42,605 nucleotides of DNA, taken from positions 1 through 42,605 of the forward strand of contig RDNZ01000025.1 in assembly GCA_011364905.1 (NCBI GenBank). Direction: 5' to 3'. How positions within the stretch are numbered: position 1 is the first letter of the stretch; each line of letters starts with the position of its first letter. Shown here in pieces: positions 17,286 through 25,204 of this stretch. The notes beneath the pieces are model-generated. The model had not been told where the DNA came from. It worked only from the letters and a program-made list of their open reading frames with translations, and did no database searches. Both the position numbers and the translations under genes were made by a program. The stretch comes from Candidatus Thorarchaeota archaeon. Lineage in GTDB: Archaea; Asgardarchaeota; Thorarchaeia; Thorarchaeales; Thorarchaeaceae.

Positions 17286-18023
17286 GTGGCAGAGTTTCCA
17301 AACCTAGTAGTTGTTCTTGTGGGTCCAGAGAATCCAGGAAATGTTGGATTTGTAGCCAGAGCAATGGCCAACTTCGGATTACATGAGCTAAGACTGGTTG
17401 GGGAAGACAATCGACAAGACCAGTTCGCTCAGATGTTCTCAGTGCATGCCCACAAAATAGTAGATGATGCTGGTGTCTATGAGGATCTCGGCTCCGCTCT
17501 TGTCGGTATTGACCTGGCGTGGGCTGCGACTGCTAGAGCGGGAAGAAATCATAGTGTCACTCGAGCCTTGGTTCCTCTATCTGAGCTACCAGATCCGAAC
17601 TCGCTTGACGGTCGAATCGCACTTGTCTTTGGAAGAGAGAGTACAGGGTTGTTCAATGAGGAGATAGCTCTATGTGATTTGGCGTTCACGATACCTGCAT
17701 CAAAGGAATATCCAAGCCTCAATCTCAGTCATGCCGTGTCCATCGTACTCTATCATCTGTTCTCAAAGTATGCTCCTGTGGAACCCAGACAGCCCTTTGA
17801 AACGAGAGCTGCAACATATCGTGAACGAGAACAGGTGTACAAGTTCTTTGATAATATCGTGGATCAGTTAAACCTGAAAGAGCATAGAGTACCAATTGCC
17901 AAGCAGGTCTTCAGAAATCTTCTGGGTCGAGCTTACATGACTGGAAGAGAGGTGGCTACGCTCACAGGTGTTATACGACGAATAAGTGAGCAAATCAACG
18001 ACAGCAAAAAGCTGGATGATTAG
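17286..18023 (+). CDS. trmJ: tRNA (cytidine/uridine-2'-O-)-methyltransferase TrmJ-like
   Basis: SPOUT-class enzyme that 2'-O-methylates tRNA position 32 in Sulfolobus and E. coli relatives. 245 aa. Motif 1 VLVGPENPGNVGFVARAMANF, the knot motifs LVFGRESTGLFNEE and PASKEYPSLNLSHAVSIVLY are all intact. A helical C-terminal extension (about residues 165-245) matches the family's dimer or tRNA-contact tail. The start is GTG, 8 bp after the DRG gene stop. Its stop shares a TTAG with the convergent rpl10e. Confidence 0.93.
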   Translation: MAEFPNLVVVLVGPENPGNVGFVARAMANFGLHELRLVGEDNRQDQFAQMFSVHAHKIVDDAGVYEDLGSALVGIDLAWAATARAGRNHSVTRALVPLSELPDPNSLDGRIALVFGRESTGLFNEEIALCDLAFTIPASKEYPSLNLSHAVSIVLYHLFSKYAPVEPRQPFETRAATYREREQVYKFFDNIVDQLNLKEHRVPIAKQVFRNLLGRAYMTGREVATLTGVIRRISEQINDSKKLDD

Positions 18024-18559
18024 TTTCCATACCCCATCTTTCGCTTCAAATCTGGGTCTATCTTATCAAAGACGATCTTACAGGGTGTCGGGAACTTTGG
18101 AGCTGCCTTCTTCAGTGCTATCATTGCTGGCTTTACATGTCGAGCGTTCACACGGATTGTGATCAGTGGCTGACCAGGCGTGATTCGTGCGGCAATTCCT
18201 ATCACTTTACCCCATGCCCTTCGCATACCATCCTGCACACGGTCAGCACCCGCCCCGGAGATCATCTTGTTCTCACGGAGATAGTGGTACGGTTTCACGC
18301 GGATTCTCAGGTGGTAGTTCAGTCTACCCACTTTCTTTGTCATATCCCTGTTAGAAGCAACACGTGCGGCCTCAAGGGCTTGGTGACGAATCTGGCATCT
18401 CTCTAGGCCAATCAGTGACAGTTCTACGTCAAAGTTTCCACTCGTATTGCCCATGTCAAAGCTCGTTATTCGGCTTGCGGGCTGTCGATGTATGTACCGC
18501 TTACGGACAAAAACTTGACGATCTGCTTCCCGGTAACAGTGGCCTGGACGCTTTCCCAT
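18020..18559 (-). CDS. rpl10e: Large-subunit ribosomal protein L10e (uL16 family)
   Basis: Archaeal/eukaryotic L10e, equivalent to bacterial L16, near the peptidyl-transferase centre and the A-site tRNA elbow. 179 aa. The family pattern MGKRPGHCYREADRQVFVRK is followed by ELSLIGLERCQIRHQALEAARVASNRDM, KMISGAGADRVQDGMRRAWG and KPAMIALKKAAPKFPTPCKIVF. GGTGA lies 7 nt before the ATG, and a TATA-like CTAAAAAAC is about 20 nt further upstream. A copy of the 14-bp dispersed repeat lies about 75 bp upstream. Confidence 0.98.
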   Translation of the reverse strand: MGKRPGHCYREADRQVFVRKRYIHRQPASRITSFDMGNTSGNFDVELSLIGLERCQIRHQALEAARVASNRDMTKKVGRLNYHLRIRVKPYHYLRENKMISGAGADRVQDGMRRAWGKVIGIAARITPGQPLITIRVNARHVKPAMIALKKAAPKFPTPCKIVFDKIDPDLKRKMGYGN

Positions 18560-18630
18560 TATTATTCACCTAGTATGTTTTTTAGCCTAGTAGCTGGCCA
18601 GAACTAGTCGAAACCGCGGGGATTCCAATA

Positions 18631-18644
18631 AAAGGATTATGGAC
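18631..18644. repeat. Dispersed 14-bp motif, copy 1
   Basis: AAAGGATTATGGAC, identical at 18989-19002 and 26801-26814. This copy abuts the stop of the small membrane-protein gene and lies about 75 bp upstream of the rpl10e start. Confidence 0.7.
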
Positions 18645-18647
18645 TGC

Positions 18648-18830
18648 TCATACCTTCTTTCGTCTTCGAAATTCAATTGCAGCAAAGACCAAAGCTACGA
18701 CTCCACCGGCTAAAAGGCCGTAATCTAGATAATCTAACCCTGTTGGCACACCAGTAGAGAAACCAGCAAGAACAATGAAGACTATACCTATAGCTGCCAA
18801 AACAGCCCAGTCGTTCCCCGTCTTCTGCAT
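18648..18830 (-). CDS. Small two-helix membrane protein
   Basis: About 60 aa with two hydrophobic helices (VLAAIGIVFIVLAGFSTG and LLAGGVVALVFAAIEF) and a basic end FRRRKKV, so the C-terminus is probably cytoplasmic. The start is the ATG at 18830 with GGTGG a few bases upstream; in-frame TTGs lie slightly earlier. No family recognised. Similar tiny two-helix proteins occur at 25310 and 28911, without clear sequence identity. Confidence 0.5.
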   Translation of the reverse strand: MQKTGNDWAVLAAIGIVFIVLAGFSTGVPTGLDYLDYGLLAGGVVALVFAAIEFRRRKKV

Positions 18831-18939
18831 CGCGACCACCAACAAGAGTATGGCTGACGCCGAGATAAGTCCTTAGTTTTCTTGTTTGTTATGTCCTCAG
18901 TTTTTAGAGCGAGTTCAAAACTGTTCTAATCCTGCATGG

Positions 18940-18991
18940 ATGTGTGGGTTCTCGATTATTGGTATCTCAAACAACCGGAGCGCAGGTCAAA
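18940..18991 (+). repeat. Dispersed ~50-bp non-coding repeat, copy 1
   Basis: ATGTGTG, about 20 variable bases, then GTATCTCAAACAACC, then GAG and GGT. Best partner is 24355-24405, where the 15-bp core is identical and order and spacing agree. Confidence 0.55.
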
Positions 18992-19002
18992 GGATTATGG
19001 AC
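18989..19002. repeat. Dispersed 14-bp motif, copy 2
   Basis: AAAGGATTATGGAC, directly after copy 1 of the ~50-bp repeat. Followed by TG, as in copy 1 of the 14-mer (TG against CG in copy 3). Confidence 0.7.
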
Positions 19003-19301
19003 TGTGCTCTGGAAACGAAGTCAAGAGTGATTTTCTGCGAGAATATAATGTCCTAATCTGTGGTTATTCTGGGAGAGAGTCACACTAGAGGGACCGGCAG
19101 ACTGAACTCTAGAAACACTGAAGATCATCTATATAGAGGAGAGAGATAGCACAAAAACTCGTATGTAAGACGCAATTCAAAAGATATTTTTCTTGATGTA
19201 AAATGATGATAGGCTTTCAAAAAAGGAATGAGTTTGATTTTTTCTTTATTCATGGAGAGGGATAATACTGTGTTTTCTTTCACTTTGTTGCAAAATAGGC
19301 T

Positions 19302-19311
19302 CTATTTATAG
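19302..19311 (+). promoter_or_regulatory. TATA box of the DHFR/RibD-like gene
   Basis: CTATTTATAG is centred about 29 bp before the ATG at 19336, which places the expected transcript start within a few bases of the start codon (leaderless or very short leader). Confidence 0.5.
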
Positions 19312-19335
19312 ACTTCAATCATTAAGGGTAATAGT

Positions 19336-19902
19336 ATGAGAAAACTGATTGCAGCAATCAATATGACACTTGACGGATTTTGCGACCATACTGCTGGTAT
19401 ACCCGATGAGGAACTACATCAACATTATACGGAACTATTAAGTCAGGGAGACGCAATTCTATATGGCAGGATTACGTATCAACTTATGGAATTTTGGCGA
19501 ACCCTATTGGAGAATCCTTCCGAAGAAAAATCAATGAATGACTTTGCTATTGCTATAGACAAAATTCCGAAAATAGTTTTTTCCCGCACGCTAAAAAATG
19601 TAGATTGGAAGACTGCGAGGGTGGCAAAGCGAGGCATTAAAGAAGAGGTTTTAGAACTCAAGCAACAGCCAGGTAGAGACATTTTAGTTGGCAGTCCGAG
19701 TTTAATTGTCCAGTGCACGAAACTGAAATTAATTGATGAATATCAAATTGTCATTCATCCAATTGTTTTAGGAAACGGATTACCGTTGTTTAAAAACATC
19801 GTGGATAGAGTCGATCTTAAACTCTTAAAGACAAAAACATTTGGTTCTGGTGCAGTAGCTCTTTATTATGAGCCAACAAAGCGGAAAAAATCAAATTTCT
19901 AA
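19336..19902 (+). CDS. Dihydrofolate reductase/RibD C-terminal family protein
   Basis: A 188-aa NADPH-binding reductase-fold protein. Family marks: KLIAAINMTLDGF at the N-terminus, GDAILYGRITYQLMEFW, KIVFSRTLKNVDW, GRDILVGSPSLIVQ and DEYQIVIHPIVLGNGLPLF. Members are often annotated as dihydrofolate reductase, but the substrate is usually unproven. It closely resembles bacterial proteins in style, its codons are more AT-rich than its neighbours, and it stands alone after a long non-coding stretch. Horizontal acquisition from bacteria is likely (inference). Confidence 0.88.
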   Translation: MRKLIAAINMTLDGFCDHTAGIPDEELHQHYTELLSQGDAILYGRITYQLMEFWRTLLENPSEEKSMNDFAIAIDKIPKIVFSRTLKNVDWKTARVAKRGIKEEVLELKQQPGRDILVGSPSLIVQCTKLKLIDEYQIVIHPIVLGNGLPLFKNIVDRVDLKLLKTKTFGSGAVALYYEPTKRKKSNF

Positions 19903-19980
19903 AAATTAGAGAAACATTGGTGCTGCACAGAGATTCGAGATTCTAGAACTGTCAGATAACAAGATGGTATTAGACATAGG

Positions 19981-20052
19981 AGAGATTTTGATAGAGTCTG
20001 TGGAGGATTTATGGCTAAACATCGACGTATGTCTAGTAAGATGAAAATCTCT
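19981..20052. repeat. 9-bp inverted repeat before the ArsS-like gene
   Basis: AGAGATTTT (19981-19989) and AAAATCTCT (20044-20052) are perfect complements around 54 nt, ending about 60 bp before the arsS start. It could be an RNA stem or an operator pair. Confidence 0.4.
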
Positions 20053-20113
20053 AAATCCACTGATATTCTAAGGAATGCATCGATTGAAAGGTCTGACTAG
20101 AGGCTGCGCAGAG

Positions 20114-21064
20114 ATGACGACTTTTACGCAACATGTGGTGTCAAGGAAAGGGAGCAAATTAACTGGTTTGACTCATAGGACACTTCAGGTGAATGTGGGC
20201 AATCGATGTAACCATCTATGTACCCACTGTCATGTTCAAGCCACACCAACAAGCACTGATATAATGCAATGGAGGATAATGGAACACATCCTAGAAGTTG
20301 CTGAGTCGGTCCAACCTGATCTCATTGACATCACAGGAGGGGCACCTGAACTAAATCCCTCCCTTCCGCGCTTTCTCAAAGCATTAGTTACCAAGAAGCA
20401 CAAAGTGCAGGTTCGTACAAATCTCACGGTCCTATTGGAACCGAATCTTAGAAATCTGATGGAAATTTACAGAGACCTTCAGATTCGACTGGTCGGATCA
20501 CTGCCATGCTACATTGAGGCGGATGTGGATCATGTACGGGGAGCTGGTGTATTCAAGAAGAGTCTTCAGGTCTTAAAAGAACTCAACGAACTCGGTTATG
20601 GTATGAGCCCTGATTTAGAACTAGACTTGGTCTTCAATCCAGAGGGCGCTTTTTTACCTCCTGACCAGTCAGAGTTAGAAGCCATTTACAAGGAGAAGCT
20701 GTCATCAGAGTGGGGAGTCTGTTTCAACCATTTGTTAACCATCACGAATATGCCAGTTGGACGATTCAAACAACTATTGGAGAAGGAACTACAGGCCGAA
20801 CAATATCAGGAACTCCTTGAAGGTTCATTCAACCCTGACACATTGAACAGTTTGATGTGTAGACATCAGATATGTGTTGGATGGGACGGACTGATTTATG
20901 ATTGCGACTTCAACTTCGCCCTCAAACTTCCTGTAAGGGGTACACCACAGCACATCGATCAGTTCGATGTGGATTCTCACAAGTCTCGCAATATCGTGAC
21001 TGGATCTCATTGTTTTGGTTGTACTGCCGGGAGAGGGTCCTCTTGCTCAGGAGCCCTTGAGTAG
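20114..21064 (+). CDS. arsS: ArsS-like radical SAM protein (arsenosugar biosynthesis family)
   Basis: ArsS family radical SAM enzymes are tied to arsenosugar formation and occur near selenodomain-associated transferases. 316 aa from the ATG at 20114, which gives the family-like N-terminus ahead of LQVNVGNRCNHLCTHCH. Cluster ligands are Cys32, Cys36 and Cys39 (CNHLCTHC). DITGGAPELNP is the typical next motif. The C-terminus keeps the family signature CFGCTAGRGSSCSGA; in some relatives this region is a selenoprotein site, but here only Cys is seen and no in-frame TGA is bypassed. An ATG at 20075 is an alternative start. The DUF2064 transferase follows 27 bp later. Confidence 0.88.
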   Translation: MTTFTQHVVSRKGSKLTGLTHRTLQVNVGNRCNHLCTHCHVQATPTSTDIMQWRIMEHILEVAESVQPDLIDITGGAPELNPSLPRFLKALVTKKHKVQVRTNLTVLLEPNLRNLMEIYRDLQIRLVGSLPCYIEADVDHVRGAGVFKKSLQVLKELNELGYGMSPDLELDLVFNPEGAFLPPDQSELEAIYKEKLSSEWGVCFNHLLTITNMPVGRFKQLLEKELQAEQYQELLEGSFNPDTLNSLMCRHQICVGWDGLIYDCDFNFALKLPVRGTPQHIDQFDVDSHKSRNIVTGSHCFGCTAGRGSSCSGALE

Positions 21065-21091
21065 AGATTAAGAGTAAAAGAGGGTGAGTAC

Positions 21092-21796
21092 ATGGCGAGC
21101 GGCACGAATGCATTCAGTCCTGGGATATTCATAATGATGAAACATCCTGAGGTGGGTAAGGTCAAGATGCGTCTCGCAAAATCATTGGGGGAAAAAGATG
21201 GGACTGGCCTATACCGGGCGTTTATTCAGGATACCATCACAAAGGTACAATCTCTAGATGTTCCCTATCGCATTGCGGTATATCCACCAGAATCGCAAGA
21301 GATGATTATTCAATGGCTTGGACAAGTATCTCAAGTATTCCCCCAACTGGGTATGAATCTCGGAGAACGTCTGCAGAATGGGTTCGGAATGATGTTTGAA
21401 AAGGGATATCAACAGGTAATCGCTCTCGCAAGTGATAGTCCGGATTTACCAAATGAAATTCTGATGGAGGCTGTTTCTGGTCTCCAGACACACAATGCGG
21501 TGATTGGACCAGCATCTGATGGTGGATATTACTTGATTGGATTTTCGCGTGATTTTTTCATCCCTGAGGCATTCGAGGGAGTATCCTGGAGTACAGAAAC
21601 TGTGTTTAAAGAAACCATGTCACGTATCGGATCAAGAACAAGTCAGGTATATGTGTTACCAGAATGGGCTGACATCGACACCAATGAGGATCTTCGAGAG
21701 TTCTACAAGAGAAATCGAGTACAACCATCAAGGGCTCTACACACAATGAACTATCTCAATAGTCATCCTAAGCTTCTGCAGAGCCTCTTATCATGA
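21092..21796 (+). CDS. TIGR04282-type (DUF2064) transferase, rSAM-associated
   Basis: A 234-aa nucleotidyl/glycosyl-transferase-fold protein of the rSAM/selenodomain-associated transferase 1 family. Motifs: MMKHPEVGKVKMRLAKSLGE near the N-terminus, the aspartate-rich ALASDSPDLPNEIL, and GPASDGGYYLIGFS; STETVF and DIDTNEDL close the domain. The start follows GGTGA by 4 nt. It is probably in an operon with the ArsS-like gene, with which this family normally occurs; the usual proposal is a role in making the sugar part of the product, which is not proven for this organism. Confidence 0.88.
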   Translation: MASGTNAFSPGIFIMMKHPEVGKVKMRLAKSLGEKDGTGLYRAFIQDTITKVQSLDVPYRIAVYPPESQEMIIQWLGQVSQVFPQLGMNLGERLQNGFGMMFEKGYQQVIALASDSPDLPNEILMEAVSGLQTHNAVIGPASDGGYYLIGFSRDFFIPEAFEGVSWSTETVFKETMSRIGSRTSQVYVLPEWADIDTNEDLREFYKRNRVQPSRALHTMNYLNSHPKLLQSLLS

Positions 21797-21827
21797 TTGG
21801 TTTCAGGCCACCAATCTATTGATTGAT

Positions 21828-22289
21828 CTAAGGGATAATACCATGAAGAGTGATTGGGAGGAGTACAAAGCCTAGAACAATTGTAATCCAAAGATACCGA
21901 AAACTGAGTTTTGGCCAAGGTCTATTCCGTAGGTTATACCCAAGCTTGAATTGTTCGTAACCAAAAAGAACCGCTAGAATGGTCAGGTTGATGTCGAAAA
22001 CATAAGTCACAAGATCATAACGCTCGATTGGGAGATTGATCAGGAAACCAATACTCTCTCCTAGACTTGTACCGATAGTATCAAGCTGGGATTCAAAAGG
22101 CAACCGACCCACGAAAAATACGAGCCCCATGTGCGCAACAAGTATCCAACAGACAATAAGTGAGTGCAGGACCACCCAATTCTGAGCGCGTTTCGACAGT
22201 CGTTTGTGAAGAAGGGAGGAATTAGTTCTACGCTCAAATAATACGACAAGTGTCCACAAGATAAGAATAGACAGTGCAACCAGTGTCAT
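21828..22289 (-). CDS. Four-helix membrane protein, coupled to the gene upstream
   Basis: 153 aa from the ATG at 22289, whose first base is also the last base of the upstream stop (TAATG overlap), a sign of translational coupling. Hydrophobic segments lie near residues 2-17, 36-61, 91-112 and 130-150. No family recognised; the spacing of helices and a His (VLHSLIVCWILVAHMG) vaguely recall small heme- or quinone-related membrane proteins, but there is no firm motif. It lies inside the arsS-transferase region on the opposite strand. Confidence 0.6.
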   Translation of the reverse strand: MTLVALSILILWTLVVLFERRTNSSLLHKRLSKRAQNWVVLHSLIVCWILVAHMGLVFFVGRLPFESQLDTIGTSLGESIGFLINLPIERYDLVTYVFDINLTILAVLFGYEQFKLGYNLRNRPWPKLSFRYLWITIVLGFVLLPITLHGIIP

Positions 22290-22585
22290 TATAGTGGTGT
22301 TAAACGCTCCACACTCGCTGTGAGAGGCATCAATGTCGCCTGGACCAGTGCAATGACTCTGCTGACCACAGTCTTCTGATAGAACGCAGCGCCTATTGTT
22401 ATGAATATCAAGGAATAGACCCAATTATGAGACCATCTTGGATCTTCGATGAAGACCTCAATAGTATAAGGCATTACCCAAAAAATGAGATACATGATAC
22501 CCATCAACAGGAGACCAAGGCCCGGACCAACTTGATATTTGTTGGGGCTTGTAGAGTCAGTGATTGGTTTAGATTCATCTGTCAA
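22289..22585 (-). CDS. Small membrane protein
   Basis: 98 aa, starting at TTG 22585, with GGAGG 8 nt upstream. A polar 22-residue head is followed by hydrophobic segments LGLLLMGIMYLIFWVMP, WVYSLIFITIGAAFY and VVSRVIALVQATLMPL. No family recognised. It overlaps the next gene by one base, so the two products probably work together, perhaps as a two-subunit membrane complex (inference). Confidence 0.6.
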   Translation of the reverse strand: MTDESKPITDSTSPNKYQVGPGLGLLLMGIMYLIFWVMPYTIEVFIEDPRWSHNWVYSLIFITIGAAFYQKTVVSRVIALVQATLMPLTASVERLTPL

Positions 22586-22685
22586 ATCACAATCCTCCCA
22601 CTAATATGGACGAAGCTTACCCAACGATAAAGAAGCAATATGTCTATCTATTCATGGTTCTCAAGTTCTGTAGAAATAATGCAGT

Positions 22686-23399
22686 GTGGTGTACGTATTG
22701 ACTAGCCCCCCCATAATCTCAGTGGTCACCCCTGTGCATTCAACAAATCACAAGCTCCCAGAAATCAGGAGGGCGTTATACTCGGCAAAAAGACCAGTAC
22801 AGTTGATTGTGGTACTCAATAACCCAAATCTTGTAGACCAGATTAGTCCTCAGAAATCCAGCGAGTCAGTTGTTATATGTTCTCGAAAAGGACGTGGATT
22901 TGCATTCCTTAGAGGAATCGAGTGTGTTACAGGTGCAATCACCGTATTACTACATTCTGATACAATTCCACCTCTTGGATGGGATGATGCAATTCTTACT
23001 GCTTTAAGAAACCCACAGATAGTCGGGGGAGGGTTTTCACCCACTTATGACACGCCTAAACCATACTTTAATCCGTTTACTTGGGTGGTAAAGCTTTGGT
23101 TTCGAATCTCAGGAGAACTATACGGTGATGGCGCCATGTTCATTCGCTCCAATATTCTAAGACGCTGTCGCTCAGTGCTTGAGGTTCCACTTTTCGAAGA
23201 CTTGCGATTGGCACAGTGTATGCACAAGTATGGTCAAGTCGTATTACTCGAGAAGAAGGTCAAGACAAGTGCTGAAAGTTTTCAGAGGCAGGGTGTCGTG
23301 CAGCATATTGGCAAGATATTGCTTTGTAGAGTGTGGTATGCTTTGGGAGGGTCTCCATTTCAGATTTACAATGTCTATTATTCTACCTTGCACCGCTGA
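22686..23399 (+). CDS. Family 2 glycosyltransferase (TIGR04283-like, rSAM-associated)
   Basis: A 237-aa GT-A glycosyltransferase. PIISVVTPVHS at the N-terminus, SRKGRGFAFLRGIE, the metal-binding LHSDTIPPLGWDDAI, GGGFSP and GDGAMFIRS are as in the rSAM/selenodomain-associated transferase 2 group, the usual partner of the DUF2064 transferase and ArsS. It is about 900 bp from them, with a two-gene membrane cassette on the other strand in between. The start is GTG 22686 or the next codon, also GTG; no clear ribosome-binding site. Confidence 0.82.
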   Translation: MVYVLTSPPIISVVTPVHSTNHKLPEIRRALYSAKRPVQLIVVLNNPNLVDQISPQKSSESVVICSRKGRGFAFLRGIECVTGAITVLLHSDTIPPLGWDDAILTALRNPQIVGGGFSPTYDTPKPYFNPFTWVVKLWFRISGELYGDGAMFIRSNILRRCRSVLEVPLFEDLRLAQCMHKYGQVVLLEKKVKTSAESFQRQGVVQHIGKILLCRVWYALGGSPFQIYNVYYSTLHR

Positions 23400-23496
23400 A
23401 CACAGATTCTGTAGGCTTCCCAATCTATATCCTCATCTTCTCGCTCAACATCTAGATACTCATTTCCGTTGAGTAGCCATGCAACTGCCCCTACGA

Positions 23497-23526
23497 GAAT
23501 GTGTGGCTTCTCAAATAGTCATTCTC
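23497..23526 (+). repeat. Possible partial copy of the ~50-bp repeat
   Basis: GAATGTGTG, then TTCTCAA, then AGT and TTCTC, aligning with the first 30 bases of the copy at 24355. It is short and diverged, so homology is uncertain. Confidence 0.35.
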
Positions 23527-23534
23527 TATCGTGG

Positions 23535-24266
23535 TTATTTGACTCTAGGTTTCCTAGAGAAGTACACTCCCACTAAAACGATGAGAATTATGGAGCTATA
23601 TGCTACTAATAAGATGCTATTGATAGGCAAAGGTGCATTGATTCTATCAATATGAGTGCCACTACCGGTTGTTGGATTTACAAAAGTGGTTCTTTCCAAC
23701 TGGAGTGACAACAAAACTCCATCAGTCTTTGAGAAGACATATCTTCGAAACTCTTCCAACTCAGTGGAATTCCTACTAGTCTGAAAACCCCACTTAGTTT
23801 CCTCATCAATTATGCTAATCTCGTCATAGTATATAGAGTATAGTGAAATGAAAACCGTTTCTAGCAAGTCCCAGTTTCCAATTGGAACCGCAAATCCAAA
23901 ATAGCCAGGACCGGGTGGTGGTACTAGACTCCCATTATAGAAATAGGCCTTTTCTTTAGCGAGGGGGAACAGTGTCAAAGGGTCTGTGATGGTATAGTTG
24001 TCATTTGTAACGATATAATACCTGAAGCTTAGCGATCCAACAATGCTTTCATTCCTATACCGAGTGTCTGTTTCTTGGAAGTAGAATTTCTTCCCGGTAT
24101 CAAATCCCCATGTGAGCCCTTGATTTTGTGAATCGGCCAAGATTGGTATTGAAAGTATGAATAGGAACCACAGAGCGACTAACTGCTTGTTTCTAGAAGC
24201 CTGAGAATCAAACTTTCTACCAAATACTAGGTTTTGGCTGATTTTGATCAACTCCTTCTCCTTCAA
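23535..24266 (-). CDS. Cell-surface protein with N- and C-terminal membrane helices
   Basis: 243 aa. One hydrophobic helix (QLVALWFLFILSIPILA, about 28-44) then a predicted outside domain of about 170 residues rich in aromatic and Asn-x-Ser/Thr sites (NES, NYT, NGS, NST), then a C-terminal helix (SILLVAYSSIILIVLVGVYF) and a short basic tail RKPRVK. This is the layout of an anchored archaeal surface protein with possible N-glycosylation. No known family. The next genes on both sides have similar layouts. Confidence 0.6.
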   Translation of the reverse strand: MKEKELIKISQNLVFGRKFDSQASRNKQLVALWFLFILSIPILADSQNQGLTWGFDTGKKFYFQETDTRYRNESIVGSLSFRYYIVTNDNYTITDPLTLFPLAKEKAYFYNGSLVPPPGPGYFGFAVPIGNWDLLETVFISLYSIYYDEISIIDEETKWGFQTSRNSTELEEFRRYVFSKTDGVLLSLQLERTTFVNPTTGSGTHIDRINAPLPINSILLVAYSSIILIVLVGVYFSRKPRVK

Positions 24267-24514
24267 ACCACGCTTGCCCTATCTTTGTACAATGAGATTG
24301 TTGCTTTCGATGACTAAAAACTTAATCCTTCTTAGAATCTTTTCATTCCCATGCGAATGTGTGACATCTCAATGATTAGTATCTCAAACAACCTGAGTAC
24401 TGGTTCACCCTGCCTCCGCCGCTGAGTGTTCAATATGAAGACGAAGATCAATCCTTCGCAGTACAGCGACTCGACACTAGTATGTATTCCGTCAGAGTGT
24501 CTTCTATTCTTGCT
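24267..24514. other. Non-coding spacer with repeat
   Basis: About 250 bp between two surface-protein genes. It holds a full copy of the ~50-bp dispersed repeat (24355-24405) and no open frame of note. Confidence 0.5.
24355..24405 (+). repeat. Dispersed ~50-bp non-coding repeat, copy 2
   Basis: GAATGTGTG, variable bases, then AGTATCTCAAACAACC, GAG and GGT. Pairs with the copy near 18940-18991. Confidence 0.55.
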
Positions 24515-25204
24515 CTAGTCTATCACTCTCGGTTTGTCTATCACGTAGAATCCTATTGTCACGACAGTTCCAACGATACATTCTCCTTTGAAAATGATAG
24601 GGAATAGAGCTGGATTCACTTGCGTTTGCGTCTCATTAAAACGAATCCGGAAATCCAATTCCAAATTGAATCTCGTGTCGTTACCTCTCTCTTCGACCAG
24701 AGTCAGAGAGCAGTTCCATATAATCCGTAATGAATATTCAATTGGGTAAGTCCTGTTTTGCTGAAAGGTTTCATTCAAACCAGGGGTGCCCCATCCCCTA
24801 AAAGGGGGAGGTTGATTCAGTGTGACATTCCAATCCTTACTAGAAGATTTAGAGGACAAAGAGGCTCTTTCGTTTTCTGATACGCTATACAAAGACTGAG
24901 AAACGATATAGGTTGAATATGTTCCAAAATTGAGCAGTCCTTTATTCAAAATCAGTTCTGTTCTTATCTCTACATAGATTCTAGTAGTATTGTGAGGCTC
25001 ATCTACATCAACGTCATGTGAGATATTGAAACTCGTGGGGATTTCTATACTGAACATGGTATCAATATATGAAACATTGCCACTCATTTCCCAAGATACA
25101 GGTGGTGGAGGATTGTTTGCCCATATTGAGACCAGTGCGGTTGTGAGTACGATCAGGAGTGTAAGTGCTAAAGCTCTGCTTGCTCGGCGTAACCGCACAT
25201 CCAT
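24515..25204 (-). CDS. Secreted or membrane-anchored surface protein
   Basis: About 229 aa from the ATG at 25204, with GGTG 5 nt upstream; a frame start further up (25270) would place 22 polar residues before the signal. A basic head (DVRLRRASR) leads into ALALTLLIVLTTALVSIWA, a signal peptide or anchor. The outside part is beta-rich with many Asn-x-Ser/Thr sites (NVS, NIS, NTT, NVT, NET, NRT, NCS). The end GTVVTIGFYVIDKPRVID is weakly hydrophobic and shares KPRV with the neighbour's tail. No family recognised. Confidence 0.55.
   Translation of the reverse strand: MDVRLRRASRALALTLLIVLTTALVSIWANNPPPPVSWEMSGNVSYIDTMFSIEIPTSFNISHDVDVDEPHNTTRIYVEIRTELILNKGLLNFGTYSTYIVSQSLYSVSENERASLSSKSSSKDWNVTLNQPPPFRGWGTPGLNETFQQNRTYPIEYSLRIIWNCSLTLVEERGNDTRFNLELDFRIRFNETQTQVNPALFPIIFKGECIVGTVVTIGFYVIDKPRVID

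Larger units (their letters stand above)
18846..19335. other. 490-bp non-coding region with repeats
   Basis: No plausible gene or tRNA. It holds a 7-bp inverted repeat CAGTTTT/AAAACTG (18899-18924), one copy of a roughly 50-bp dispersed repeat (about 18940-18991), one copy of the 14-bp motif (18989-19002), and CTAGAG/CTCTAG near 19090. The distal half becomes AT-rich and ends in a promoter for the DHFR-like gene. Confidence 0.6.

Noticed and set aside
20114..21064. Selenocysteine codon in the ArsS-like gene
   Set aside because: The C-terminal signature is complete with Cys and the gene ends in TAG with no in-frame TGA inside the conserved part.
22289..22424. Frameshift splitting one membrane-protein gene into two
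   Set aside because: The downstream frame has an ATG exactly overlapping the upstream stop (TAATG), and each product has its own sensible helices, so coupled genes are more likely. Not fully excluded.
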